NCBI GenBank assembly: GCA_030674185.1 | Contig: CM060312.1 | Span: 29,859,335-29,923,334 of the forward strand | Reading direction: 5' to 3' | Origin: Monoplex corrugatus | Lineage: Eukaryota; Mollusca; Gastropoda; Littorinimorpha; Ranellidae | DNA length: 64,000 nucleotides | Shown here: positions 13,599 through 59,089 of the stretch, piece after piece | How the letters are laid out: every line of letters starts with the position of its first letter | Numbering within the stretch: the first letter of the stretch is position 1 | The notes under the pieces: model-generated | The model's input: only the letters and a program-made list of their open reading frames with translations | What the model was told of the DNA's origin: nothing | Database searches by the model: none | Translations under genes and position numbers: made by a program

Positions 13599-13742
13599 TG
13601 TGTGTGTGGTGTGCGGGCGTGGGTGCGTGTGTGTGCGGGCGTGCGTGGTGTGTGTGCGTGGTGCGTGTGTGTTTCAGCGCTTAGATTTGATTTTATCAAG
13701 ATTTTGCGCTATATAAATATTGTAATTATTATTATTATTAAA
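12372..13742 (+). mobile_element. L2/CR1-like LINE (family B) nested in RTE-like LINE
   Basis: It begins within RT, with SYLSNRKQTVLINGTYSQ, then CGVPQGSVLGPVLFTLYTS, the catalytic FYADDTQL and a C-terminal region (NKLQLNDDKTEAILIGTRQK, KNLGVCIDSTLSMNN, SRIDYCNSLLSGL, RIQNNAARLVLKKK, QLHWLPVSKRIQYKLD, ALKTHLFSSA, stop). The frame 12694-13416 is open. The 3' UTR contains a long (GT)n tract (13547-13670), then GCGCTTAGATTTGATTTTAT, GCGCTATATAAATATTG and an (ATT)n tail. It is 5'-truncated. The target-site duplication is not clear. Confidence 0.88.
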
Positions 13743-14284
13743 GTGAAAACACATTTGGTGATAGAACACATCCTTGCTCAACGGCCTCTTTTAATATTTT
13801 GGAAAGAGCTTATATTCTACTCTCATTGCTGCTGTTTGTTCTCAGTTCATAGTCATTATTCTGAGGTCTTTTTCCATCTATGTTGGGTTTTTTTTTTCCA
13901 GTTGGTTGATCAATTCTTTGTGTCTTACCCGATCAAAAGCCTTGGTATAATCAACAAAAATAAATATAAATCCTTATTTAATTCAATTGATCTTTCTATG
14001 AGAGTTCTTAGGATGTATATGACAACAGATCTACGTTGTTCTTCTGCTTTTCTGTTTTGAGTCTTTATCCTCATCATGATTATTCTTGATAAAACCTTTG
14101 TTACATGACTCATCAAGCTGATTATGCGATGGAGTTCACATTCCATAGCCCCTTCTTTCTTTGGAAGTGCTATGAAAGTTGATTTTGACATATCTTTTGG
14201 GATTTTTCCGGTACCGGTATCATAAATTTCATTTAGGAGGACTGTTACTTCTTCAATACCAAATTCATCTAGAGCCTCAAGTCA
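13743..14284 (-). mobile_element. RTE-like LINE, RT N-terminal part, minus strand
   Basis: Minus-strand reading gives EEVTVLLNEIYDTG, KDMSKSTFIALPKKEGAMEC, ISLMSHVTKVLSRIIMMRIK, a degraded palm region and VEQGCVLSPNVFSL at the junction with the inserted L2/CR1-like LINE. It is the continuation of the fragment at 11680-12371; about 20-25 codons seem to be missing at the join. Confidence 0.72.
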
Positions 14285-15269
14285 CCAAGTTACCACCCTG
14301 CTGTCCTGTGTAATGTTGTCTAGTTATTTTCATGAACTGTCGGCGATACTGTCTTTGTTTAAACTGGCTAATCAATTGTCGTACTGTACATTTCGCTGCA
14401 AGTTTGTCGTATATTGATCCACTGTGAATGAAGGAATTAATCAATTAATTAATCAATCAATAAATTTTTTTAAATGAAATAAAATAAAAGCAAAACTTGT
14501 CACTATCAAGCCATTCTAACAAACCATTCGAACGTTCCACCTTTTCAAAGAAAATTTAAAACAAAAAATCTAGAGTTTGTACTTTTCAACGTGACAAATA
14601 CCTTGAAAATTTATCAACTGAAAACAATAACAGTAACAACAACAACAATCACAACAAACGTGTGTTTCGAAGACAATGGTAGTGTGTCACATCACAACAT
14701 TGACAACAGATTAATATTGTTGTCAAAAGTTCTTGAGAATGTGTTATTTACACATTTCCTTGAAAAAGCACTAATTTGATTTTGTCCCATTGTTTGTTGG
14801 GGGTTGTGTGACCTTGACTTTGTTGCTTTGCCTTCTACACTCACTCTCTTGCGACTCCTGAACGGTTCACACCTTCGACTCAAATTTGGAAAAGATCCAC
14901 CTGTAAAGAGGTGAAAAAGACTTGCTAACTGAAGATAATGTTTGTTAACCACGCACGCACGCACATACACACACACGCATACACGCACTTACGCACGCAC
15001 ACATACACGCGCATGCAAGCACACACGCAAGCACACACAACACACTTGCACATACACACACACACACGCATACACGCACGCACACACACACACACACACA
15101 CATGCACGCACGCACGCAAGGAGGAAAAAATAGGGCCGGGACCAACATGACAGCGTGTAGCACAGGAAAACGTGAACTCGGCAAAGCAATGGGTACGAAA
15201 TATGATGCTGTCACGTGCGTAGGCTTGTTTGTGCGTTTTGAGAACAACAATTCGCAAAACACACACACA

Positions 15270-15327
<58 letters not shown>

Positions 15328-15390
15328 GAGAACCACAGACACGCTTTCACACACACACACAACACACACACACCGAGAACCACAGACATG

Positions 15391-15474
<84 letters not shown>

Positions 15475-15961
15475 ACCACGCACGCACACGCACACACACA
15501 CTTTTACACACACCAACCACACACACACACACTACGGCACACACTCGACACACAACATACACGCTTGCACGCAACTGCTCTTACAATAATACTTTCATTT
15601 GTATAGCGCAAACAGTCGAGCCAAAACATGTTTATTGCACTACGATGAAAAAACAACAACGAACAAACGAAACAAGACAAACAAACAAACACAAACAAAC
15701 AAACAAACAAAAACAACAACCAACCAACAAAAACAAAACAAAACAAAAAAAAACAAACAAACAAAACAAAACACAAAATTAACAGCTGTGACTAAATTGA
15801 TTTAATTACATCTATCTATCTATCTGTCTGTCTGTCTATTTATCTATCTGTCTGTCTATCTATCTATCTATTTATCTACCTATCTATATATCTGTCTGTC
15901 AGTGTCTCTCACCCCCCCCTCTCTCTCTCTCACACACATACACACGCACGCGCGCATATAC

Positions 15962-16015
<54 letters not shown>

Positions 16016-16608
16016 ATTATATATACACGATGCTGGTGTGAACCAACGATGACTTTTCGAATGATCACTGCAGTGTGTAATTTTCGCCAATAAATGACAT
16101 TGTCAGGATCATATCAATATTCTGAAAATAGAAACAAAACACCTTTTGTTAAGGAAACAGTAAACATGAATTGGGGACAAGCATAAGCGGTCAAGGAAAA
16201 GCCAGACTACAACTTTATGTTAATGGTCAGTTCCCTACGCCTATACTCATCCTTTACGTTTATCCCCGGGTCGATATCTCTGATCCGGTACCTATATTTT
16301 TGTTATATAAAATAGATACAAAATAGCAAAGAACACTGTCGATTTTTATACTGTATAATGTAAAAGTTGTACTACAGTAATTATGATTATTTTTGGTAAA
16401 TAAATTCTCATTATCTATGTTCCAGAATCCAAACCGCCTTTTCTATCTATTATCAATGTTTGCAGACGACAGTAAATCACATGATCGAGATTGCCTAGGC
16501 CTTACATTACCTATGAAGACTGGTTTTCAAAAGTATGCTATGTGAGTCAATTACACAGCCAAGTAAACATCGAAACGGACACAGTTCTTCTGATCCGAAC
16601 AGTGAGCC
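14285..16608. other. Microsatellite-rich upstream flank of the host gene
   Basis: No gene is seen. The stretch has long (CA)n arrays at 14950-15130 and 15258-15560, a CAAA/AAAC-rich stretch at 15640-15780, (TCTA/TCTG)n at 15810-15905 and (AT)n at 15965-16012. Two imperfect units with CCGAGAACCACAGACA interrupt the CA array near 15327 and 15374. About 560 bp of ordinary sequence (16050-16608) precede exon 1 and should hold the promoter, but I see no recognisable core motif. Confidence 0.6.
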
Positions 16609-50198
<33,590 letters not shown>

Positions 50199-51879
50199 TT
50201 TCATTCTTAGCAGACTCGAATGGAAATTTGACAAGACTTGACTGTGGTGCACATTTCTTGAAAGGAACTTTGCAGTGATGTACAGAAATTTTGCAGTGAT
50301 GTAAAGACAAGAACAATGTTTTGCAGTGATATAAAGATATGAATGGTGATTGAAATTCCAGCTGTGAAATAATGGTGACTGAAAATTTCAATGGTAAAAT
50401 GGTGATGTTTAAAACTTCAGTTGTAAAACAGTGGTGATAACAATTTCTTTTGTGAAATAATGATAATTGAACATTTGTGCCATACAAAATTGCAATGGAA
50501 AATTTCTACCATGAAGTAAGGGAAGTTGAAAATTTCTGCTGTAAAACAGTTGTGATTGAACAGTTGTACTGTAATGGTGATAGAATGTTTCTTCTTAAAA
50601 TAACAGTATTTTACATTTCCCCATGATATTCCTGTAAATGATCATCTGCTTGCTCTTTCTTCCTGGCTTTGGGAAAGAATTTAGGAAATATCAAAGCTTG
50701 ATTTTCATATATTTATATTTTTGTAAGCAAGATCAGATGTATCAGTATTTTGGAATAATAGAGTGTGAAGAATTTATTATTCTTGTGAATGTCTGTGGAT
50801 AAGGGATGTGTATAGGTATGTGTCATGAGTAGTTTTGCTAGATTCAAGTGTGGTTTTGACTAGGAAGCCAAGTTTGTGTACACATGATGCTCACTTCGTC
50901 AGATTCAAGAGTGGTTTTGTGTAGGCAAAGCACAACCAAGTTTGTGCGCACATGACGCTCACTTTGTCAGATTCAAGTGTGGTTTGTGTACACATGATAC
51001 TCACTTTGTCAGATTCAGATGTGGTTTTGGGTAGGCAAAGCACAACCAAGTTTGTGTACACATGACACTCACTTTGTCAGATTCAAGTGTGGTTTTGTGT
51101 AGACAAAGCACAACCAAGTTTATGTACACATGACACTCATTCTTAGATTCAAATTTGGTTTGTGTGCACATAATGCTCACTTTGTTAGATTCAAATGTGG
51201 TTTTAAGTGCGCACTTAACGGCTGGCCTTGTTTTATTTTCATGGATCAGACTTGATATCTGCTTCTGAAGAAGTCATCGCGATTAGTCATTCATCATGAT
51301 CTTCTTTTTCGATCATCGTAACTACTGGCGTTCGAGCAATTAGAAATCAGAAACGCATGAAAATAGAAGGAGGACATGAATTTAAGTAACACTCACATCC
51401 CTTGATTTGTGAATTGACTGTGTTCTCCTATTCTTTTCATGTGTTTTGGGTTATGATCTTGTTTCTCATCAACAAAAGCATTGTTGCTGTCAAACTTGGG
51501 ATACTTTCTCCTGAAGCAGGCTTCACAATCGACTCGAAGAATGTCAAAGCCAAAAGATTTTGTGGTTTTTGAAGAGGTCTTTGGCCAGTTTCAGTAGGGA
51601 TGAAAAATGAAAAAGATAATCAGTCAATAATGACAAGGAATCATTTCAACTATTGGTATAGGAATTTTTTAAGTCTGATGCTTTATATAAGCAAGTACAT
51701 CAAGTATTTTTTGTCATTGTTTTATTTGTATATACCGTGAACTCATTCAGGCTATGATAGACACGGCAAATCTGTTTTATCGTATGGATTGCACTGTGAC
51801 ATACTTTGAAAAGTGTCGGGATGTTTAGCTTTTTTTTTTTTTTGCACTAGTGGTGTATGACTTCAAGAAAGTGGCATGT
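50199..51879 (+). other. 3' flank / probable 3' UTR of the membrane-protein gene
   Basis: There is no further gene. Degenerate repeats with TTTGCAGTGATGTAAAGA and ATGGTGATTGAAAATTTC occur at 50270-50580. A roughly 65-bp tandem repeat at 50870-51200 contains ACACATGACACTCACTTTGT, CAGATTCAAGTGTGGTTT and GCAAAGCACAACCAAGTTTG. No AATAAA signal was seen in this stretch, so the polyadenylation site is undefined. Confidence 0.45.
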
Positions 51880-52796
51880 AAAACTGGTGTTATTTCCCAT
51901 CTATGGGATTTCCCCTTGCCTCGTTTGCAGGGTATACTTGGTGGCCCTGCTTTATGCCCGGCGCCCCACCCGTGCAGGCGTCTGCCCTGACCACCACTCT
52001 GGATCCCCCCCCCAGGTTGGATTTATCCCCAAGGGGGCCTCCCCAGGGCTTCTGACCCCAGTCCGTTGGAGTTTGCCCACACTTGGGCACTCCACAGTCC
52101 ATCGCCTCCTCTGTAGGCGGGCCGGGGGTACACTGACTCCACAGCCCCAGCCTCCCCTTTCCTAAAAGAGTCAGGCTCGGTGGCTGACTCGGTGATGTGA
52201 GGGGCACTGAGGCACAGGACATCCTTCCAGGCTCTGTGCCTGACTTCCTTGGAGCTCTGGCTTACGGGAATTTCCTGAGGCCAGAGAAACTCCCTTTCCA
52301 CACAGTGGTCCTCACGGTCCATGAGGCCATTCCAGAGTCGCCACTCTCCCTCACACAGGATAACCTCCTCTTAGCGCAAGAGAGGTCTCAAGCCCAGCAG
52401 CGGCATATCTCCCTCTCGCAGCGCTGCCTGGCAACTGGGAGGAGACTGCCAGGGGGGGTCTGGAAGTGGATCCAGTGGTGGATTCCTTCTTGGGTGCGGT
52501 CTGGTGTCCGCTCTTCAGGACCCAGACTACGAGCCCGCTTCTCTCCGTCAGTCACCTGTCTCTCCCACAATGGTTGCTTCCATTCACTCCAGAAAGAGCT
52601 CAAGCACCCAACCAATGCCCTTCGCCAGATTGTACCTCAATTCAGTCCTGTCAAGGCCAAATGCAGTACTCTTACCATCTTTGGTCACCCGCTCTTCATC
52701 TGCCAGAGCTTATAATAATAATAATAATTACAATATTTATATAGCGCAAAATCTTGATAAAATCAAATCTAAGCGCTGAAGCAGACACACACGCAA

Positions 52797-52827
<31 letters not shown>

Positions 52828-52837
52828 CACACACGCA

Positions 52838-52875
<38 letters not shown>

Positions 52876-55800
52876 TGGCTATAAATGGGGAGAAAGAATA
52901 AAAGCAATAAAAGCAAGAATAAAACCAATGGAAAATTATAGAGAGCATAGCATATACAATTATATATTATAACCATGTGATTCCCTCCGAGCGGAGACAG
53001 GCTGCAGAGGGGGGGGGGGGGGGGGGTTGAGTGAGGTTAGGATTTTTTGCGGAGGAGAAAAGGTGAGTTTTGAGAGCGGACTTGAAGGAGACAAAAGTAG
53101 GTTGCTGACGGACTGAGAGAGGAAGTTTGTTCCAGGAGAGTGGACCAGAAACAGAGAAGGCTCGTGGACCATAGGTATTGAGCTTAGTGCGTGGAAAGCG
53201 AAAAGTCAGAGGATCGGAGGCAGAGCGGAGGGTACGTGAGGGAAGATAGATCTCAAGTAGGCTTGACAGGTAATCGGGGGCTGCGTTATTGAGGCTTTTG
53301 TAGCACATGGTGTCTAGTTTGTACTGTATGCGCTTTGATACAGGGAGCCAGTGAAGTTGTGCCAGGAGAGGAGATATGTGGTCAGCTTTTTTCTTTTTGA
53401 GTACAAGGCGTGCAGCATTGTTTTGAATGCGCTGTAGGATGTGAATGGTGGAGGCAGGAAGACCAGACAGGAGTGAATTGCAATAGTCAATGCGAGACAT
53501 TATGAAGGAGAGAACGAGTTTTGCAGTTGTTTCGACAGAGAGATACTTCCTGATCAGCCTTATACGATGGAGATGATAGTAGCAGGATCTGGCAGTTTGA
53601 GAAACAAAGTTGTTCATGGAGAGGGTAGAGTCAATGCAGACACCAAGGTTTTTAGCTGAATCAGAAATTGGGACTGATGTGTTACATAATGGGAGAGAAA
53701 GAGGAGGCAGCTGAGAAAGTTTCTGACGGGTGCCAATGAGGATAGCTTCTGTTTTGTCGTCATTAAGCTGAAGTCTGAAGAGCTTCCTCGAGAGCTGTGC
53801 CACTTAGGTCTGGTTCCCTCTTCGGGACCCACGTGCAGGCCACTATCAAGAGTCAGGACGAAATCAGGAGGGACCTCGCCCTTCACTCTGGTCCCGCTTG
53901 CCCCGCGGCAAAGCGCCCTGTTCCGGCGGCTCCCCCACCTTCCAGGGACCTCCACAGGAGACATTTTGCGCCTCCTTCAGCCCCAAAGGGGCTAGGGCAA
54001 GCACCCCCCCCCCCCCCCACACGCGATCCTGTGGGCAGTCTGTCCCGACACATAGACACTTTCAGACGGAAACCCCTAGGTCCATCTGTGATGCCTTGCT
54101 CCCGGACGACTGGGGGATTTCCATTGATCTCAGAGATGCGTATTCCCATCTCTTTATTCACCCAAGGGACAGGACGTACCTCCAATTCGTTTCGAGGAAC
54201 CGATTCTTCCAGTTCAAGGCTTTTCCCCAGGGTTGCTTGAGACCAATCATCAGTGAGCAAATGGCACTCCCGGTCCCGGTTAGCCCAGGGAATCCATATC
54301 ACACACCCCCCTCCTCAGCGGACTTGTTCACGGATGCGTTCTAATCCGGGTGGGGGGCCTACGTGGGCCTGCTAACAGCAGCAGGTCAATGGTCACAAGA
54401 CCTCCTTTCCTGTCACATCAACATTCTGGAACTGGAGGCAGTTTTTTCAAGCCCCCAGAGACTTTCTCCCCTTTCTTAAGGGAAAACATGTTCGCATCGA
54501 CACGGACAACACTACTATGGCTCGTTACATCAACAAGCAAAGGGGCGCTCGCTCCCACTCCTTGTCTCGGAGAGCGGAACAGCTTCCACTCTGGTGTGTA
54601 GAACAGTCCTTTCAGATCTCAGCGATGCATGTCCCAGGAAAGATGAACATACATGTACTTGCGGCCTCCGTCCGCAGCTCCCACACGATTCTTCCCTTAG
54701 AACAGGCACTGGTCTGTGCAGTTCTGCAGCCAGTGTGGGCAGCATGGTCCAATTCACAAGTGGACCTGTTTGCCACCAGATTCCACCGCCGCCTTCATCT
54801 GTAGGTCTTTCCAGTCCCAGATCCTTTGGCTTGGCCCGTGGATGCTCCGTCATCCCACGGTCAGTCCTGTTGGGCTACGCCTTCCCTCCGTTCCCCTAAC
54901 TAGGAAAGTTCCGCGGAAGGTCCGGGCAGACTCTGCCGCGATGGTTCTCGTGGCGCCTCGATGGCCTGCCCAAACATGGTTTCCGGAACTGCTGCGCCTG
55001 TTCCATGTGCCTCCAATAAAACACACTGTCACAGGCCGGTCCTTGCTTCAACCAAGGTCACGCATTCTGCACAGCAACCCGGAGGCTCTAAACCTTCCTG
55101 CTTGACTGCTGTGCAGGCCTCAATGTCTCCATTAGGCTTGTCCCCGGCAGTGATCGGCCCTGTGGTGCAAGCACACAGACCGGACACTCAGGGAACGTAT
55201 AGTGCCCACTGACACAGTTGGCCTTCTGGGAGCTCCTCAACTTTCCAGTCACCCCCGCGCTCGCAGTGGGCCAACTACCACGGCCTTCTTCGTCGGGGAA
55301 AAACCTTTTGTCCTCCTCAGTGAAGGGACGCAGGGCAGCCATCTGCAATACCATCAGCCAGTCGGGTAGTCCTTCATTCGCGGACAACCCTGTCCTGCTG
55401 GATATTGTCCGTAGGGCTTTCCTTCGGGAAGCCTGACTCCCCGCGGCACCCGGCCGAGGATCTCCTTCTCGTCCTCTCCTCCCTGGGACTTTCGCCTTAA
55501 CGAGCCCATCAGGGAGTGTTCTCCCAACTTCCTCTCATTTCGGACGGCCTTTTCGGACGGCCTTTCTACTCACTCTAGCGTTGGGGAGGCACTGTAGTGA
55601 AGTGCACGCTCTTGGCGGACTCCCCGGGGATGTTGCTTTTGAACCGGAGGGCTCAATGTCTCTCCGCCTACTCCCGGACTTCTTGGCCAAGAACCAGTTG
55701 CCAGGTTCTCCTACTCTGTCTCCATTCATCCCTTGACGTCTATCCTTGCTCCGAAATCTTCTCGCCAGAAGCAGCACCACCTGTTTCTCTCTTACAACGA

Positions 55801-56165
55801 AAGTTATAAGAAGGCCATTAGCCACGCATCCCCCTCTCGATGGCTGTGAACAGTCATCAAGGATGCGTATGCCAGGCCGGGCTCAGATTCGGCTGTTTTC
55901 TCCCTGAGGCCCCATGAGATTGGAGCATGGGCCTTGTCACTGGCGTTCACTCAGGGCCAGCCCCCTGAGTGTCCTGGACACCACGCATTGGCGTTCTCTG
56001 GGCACGTTCATTCCATCCTACCGGCACGATGTATACCGTCTGCGTGACGATGGATCTAGGGGTATCGCTTCCGCTGTGGTGGCTCAACACCCCATCTCTG
56101 CTGCACGCCCTGACTTGTCTCATTCCTCCAGGCGTTAACCAGGTAAGCCCTCCTTCCGGGTAGTG
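51880..56165 (+). mobile_element. Degenerate DIRS-like tyrosine-recombinase retroelement
   Basis: This GC-richer block, split by a LINE at 52712-53778, reads in shifting frames. A gag-like proline-rich region runs to about 54060. RT follows near 54099 (LPDDWGISIDLRDAYSHLFI, then FVSRNRFFQFKAFPQG). RNase H has DLFTDA (54324), DTDNTTMARYINKQRGA, VDLFATRFHRR and VLVAPRWPAQTWFPELL. The tyrosine-recombinase region (about 55210-55930) has FLLTLALGRHCSEVHAL and RPHEIGAWALSLAF. RT jumps from FPQG almost straight to RNase H, so the YxDD box is deleted, and the HxxR recombinase motif reads HEIG. Several stops and frameshifts are present. RT-RH followed by a tyrosine recombinase is diagnostic of DIRS-type elements. 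Confidence 0.8.
52712..53778 (-). mobile_element. L2/CR1-like LINE (family B) inserted in the DIRS-like element
   Basis: The minus strand holds the C-terminal third of the ORF: LQLNDDKTEAILIGTRQK, KNLGVCIDSTLSMNN, SRIDYCNSLLSGLPAS, RIQNNAARLVLKKK and HWLPVSKRIQYKLD, ending near 53000. The 3' UTR has a (CA)n tract (52783-52873) and the GCGCAAAATCTTGATAAAAT end with an (ATT)n tail. AGAGCTT at 52705-52711 and 53779-53785 is a 7-bp target-site duplication. The protein is nearly identical to the copy at 12372-13742. Confidence 0.9.
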
Positions 56166-56171
56166 CTATTC

Positions 56172-56503
56172 TGCATTAGTGAGCCACGGTATAGTATGTG
56201 TAATTAAAAGGAAATTTTCCTTCTACAATTACGTTTAATCTAACATACTTACCGTGGCTCACGCAGAGTCCCTCCCGTCCTCCCCGCCTTCCTGGTTCCT
56301 TCCGTTCACAGTCAGGGTCCTGGTTTCCTCGAAAAGAGGAAGAGCACATGCGCATGCGCAAGACATGGATACTCTCAGAGTTATGGTCCCTTCGGACTTT
56401 ATTGTTTATGAGGCAGGAATGGCAAATCGCTGCCGCTTATTGCATTAGTGAGCCACGGTAAGTATGTTAGATTAAACGTAATTTTAGAAGGAAAATTTCC
56501 TTT
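56172..56503. repeat. Inverted and direct terminal repeat at the DIRS 3' end
   Basis: TGCATTAGTGAGCCACGGTA occurs at 56172 and 56441 (direct). The second copy continues AGTATGTTAGATTAAACGTA and then GAAGGAAAATTTCC; its reverse complement lies at about 56205-56262 (ending ACTTACCGTGGCTCAC). About 240 bp separate the arms. DIRS elements carry inverted terminal repeats plus an internal complementary region, which fits the position immediately after the recombinase remnant. Confidence 0.65.
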
Positions 56504-56714
56504 ATTCATGCACAGTTTCCTCAGTTTCAGTTCCAGTTTCTCAAGATGGCATCTCTCCATGCTGGGAATAATTTTTTTGTGCACTGACACCACAGCAGAC
56601 CCTTGGGCCATGTTTGAAACAATATTTGGAAGCAATAGCATGTAATTTAGTGAGTTCTGTGAAGTTAACTTTGGAGCAATATGATTTTGAAAAGGGCACT
56701 GTTTATTTGTACAG

Positions 56715-56945
56715 GTAGTTTTATATAAAAAAACAAAACATGAATGGCAAGAGCATTTTTCCCTGGGTCATCTGCTTGTATGCCGTTCTTTCTCTGCATA
56801 GTATATTATCTTGTATGTATAGTTTGAGCAAGGGACAGAAAGATTGGTGTAAGTGCGATCATCACAAAGTTTATTGTAACTGTGATCACGACTGTCATAT
56901 CATAGTTTGGATCTGTTCTGCATTCCCACTTTTGTTTTATATTTG
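56715..56945 (+). repeat. Interspersed repeat E, copy 2
   Basis: Ordered matches to 49565-49805 are TTCCCTGGGTCATCTGCTTG, GATCATCACAAAGTTTATTG and TCTGTTCTGCATTCCCACTT. Confidence 0.8.
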
Positions 56946-57825
56946 TTCAGTGTTCAGTGCATGTCTTTCATATAAAGGAACTCTTGAACTAATCATGCAG
57001 ATCATTCTAAAGAAGTATTTATTCTGTACATTTCTGTGTAAAACGTTCCTGTGTATATTGTCATTCTGATGGTGTATGAGGAGGACATAATTGTGAATGA
57101 GCACTCAGCAAGAGGATATTTGACCCTCTTAGGTGAAATATCCTCTGATGGAGTCCACATTCACGCATTAACCCTTTAATAACCCTGTGGGGATGGCAGG
57201 GGCTCCTTCAGTATATACAGTATCCTTATGTGGGAATTCTGTTTCTGCCTTGCTCCTTTTTTTCTGTCATTTCTTCCTCTTATTTTCTGCTTTGCTGGTC
57301 CATTGACCAGCACATTTTACATAAAGCCTGACATGCTTTCCATTAGGATTGATAATATGGTACATGTAATATGTGTATTTTGGGCTCTAAGGAAATGTGA
57401 ACTGTTTCATAGCAATTTTAGGTACCATAGGCCAGTTTTTGAGTATGTTTTTGTGTACTTAGTTGTGCTTATGCCTTCTGTTTTTGTTCTTAGTTTTTTT
57501 AATTTTTTGGTTTTGTTGTTGTTGTAAATTCCTCTGGTGATAACTTGGACAGAATGGCAAATGCCAGAGGCTTTGGATGAGTGCAATGATATTGTCAGGA
57601 CCATACTAAGGCCTTGAAAAAACAAAAACAAAAACACCCTCCCAGTATCTAACCCCACTCCGCTACCTCTACAAAAACAACGACACACAACGAATTGAAC
57701 CTCCAGAAAGCAGGTCAACAAATTCAAATACTATTTATTATGATACTATACCATCATAAGTGCAGACAGTGAAATAAGTAATTCTCCAAGATCAGACGAT
57801 ATACACCAACAAAAGGATATGGAAT

Positions 57826-58146
57826 GAATTAGTGTGTTATCCATGTATTCTTTAGGAGAGTTTCAAAGAAAACATGAGTAATCCTCAAGTACACCATTTC
57901 CCTTGCCTTTTCAGCATACATATCGATCTATCTATTGAATTAGTGTGTTATCCATGTATTCTTTAGGAGAGTTTCAAAGAAAACATGAGTAATCCTTAAG
58001 TACACCATTTCCCTTGCCTTTTCAGCATACATATCGATCTATCTATTGAATTAGTGTGTTATCCATGTATTCTTTAGGAGAGTTTCAAAGAAAACATGAG
58101 TAATCCTTAAGTACACCATTTCCCTTGCCTTTTCAGCATACATATC

Positions 58147-58150
<4 letters not shown>
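57826..58150. repeat. 111-bp tandem repeat, three copies
   Basis: Units start at 57826, 57937 and 58048 with GAATTAGTGTGTTATCCATG and differ at only one or two positions. The third unit runs into (CT)n. Confidence 0.95.
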
Positions 58151-58244
<94 letters not shown>

Positions 58245-58258
58245 TATGTATATATATA
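58151..58258. repeat. (CT)n-(TA)n microsatellite
   Basis: CT units, then TA units with a short (GT) interruption, directly follow the 111-bp array. Confidence 0.95.
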
Positions 58259-59089
58259 TATGAATGATGATAATCTACCTTCATGAACTTTTTCCTGTGC
58301 TTCGCCTTTTAAGAGGAACTTATTACCCGCTTTAAGATAACATTATTAAAATCAAAATGTGATTGTTTTCAAATCTGCTTTCCGTTTCTTTGTAGCATTT
58401 GTTGTTTATTTTTGGTAGAATTTTTTGAAAATTGCCCAAATTCTGGATTTTTAAAGGAATCACCAACCAAAACTACATAGCTTGGTTAAGTTGATAGTGT
58501 AAATCTAAACATTGGCTAAGACAGAAGAGCAGAGAATGGTGAGATATTTGGAGGTCAGGGTTTTACAAGGTAGATCAGTTGATAAGACAGCCATAACATT
58601 AACTAAATGTCCTGGCAGAATGTTTTCATTGTGTATGGGTTGATCGTGATTATTCTGCTGCCAGAAAGTCATTGAGATGATGGCTGATCAAGTATCTTTG
58701 TGTTCATAGTCTGTGTTCTTCAGAAAGTGGAACGTCTTGTGACTGTGACAGGACTCAGGTGTACCGTCGCAGCATATGGTGTATGGTACTCATTACAGCC
58801 TTGTTTGTACTCTGTCCATCATTGTGGCATGAACTGTATTTGTGAAAATGCAATCAAAAGAGAAAGAAAAGTATTCATAAGAGCATCCATGAATTGATGA
58901 AGTGAAGCCCCCATTCACGATTTATTTTTATGTTAGTTTGTAAGATTTGTTGCTGTTCAGTAACTGTGGTTCACTTTGTTGATTTGGTTGCTGATCAGTA
59001 CATGCACATAGCAGCATATGATGATATATAATCATTTAATTGTATGTTACACAGTCTTCTTAAAAATGGCATTAAAATCCACCCATTGG

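Larger units (their letters stand above)
57220..58960 (+). repeat. Interspersed repeat F, second long copy
   Basis: Bases 57220-57580 match about 180-480 and 58262-58960 match about 660-1420, in the same order and strand (for example ATTTGGAGGTCAGGGTTTTA against ATTTGGAGGTTGGGGTTTCA; GATGGCTGATCAAGTATCTT in both). About 680 bp containing a 111-bp tandem repeat, (CT)n and (TA)n interrupts it. Shorter copies lie at 10765-10850, 11375-11530 and 59090-59640. Confidence 0.75.

Noticed and set aside
14925..15782. Long Cys/Val or His/Thr ORFs on both strands
   Set aside because: They are translations of (CA)n/(GT)n microsatellites; the same applies to frames at 8388-8676, 10212-10551, 13513-13716, 33799-34302, 34792-35804, 52754-52972 and 60422-60793.
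54530..54853. Antisense ORFs of 60-139 aa across the DIRS-like element
   Set aside because: They are shadow frames in GC-rich coding-derived DNA, opposite recognisable RNase H and recombinase motifs.
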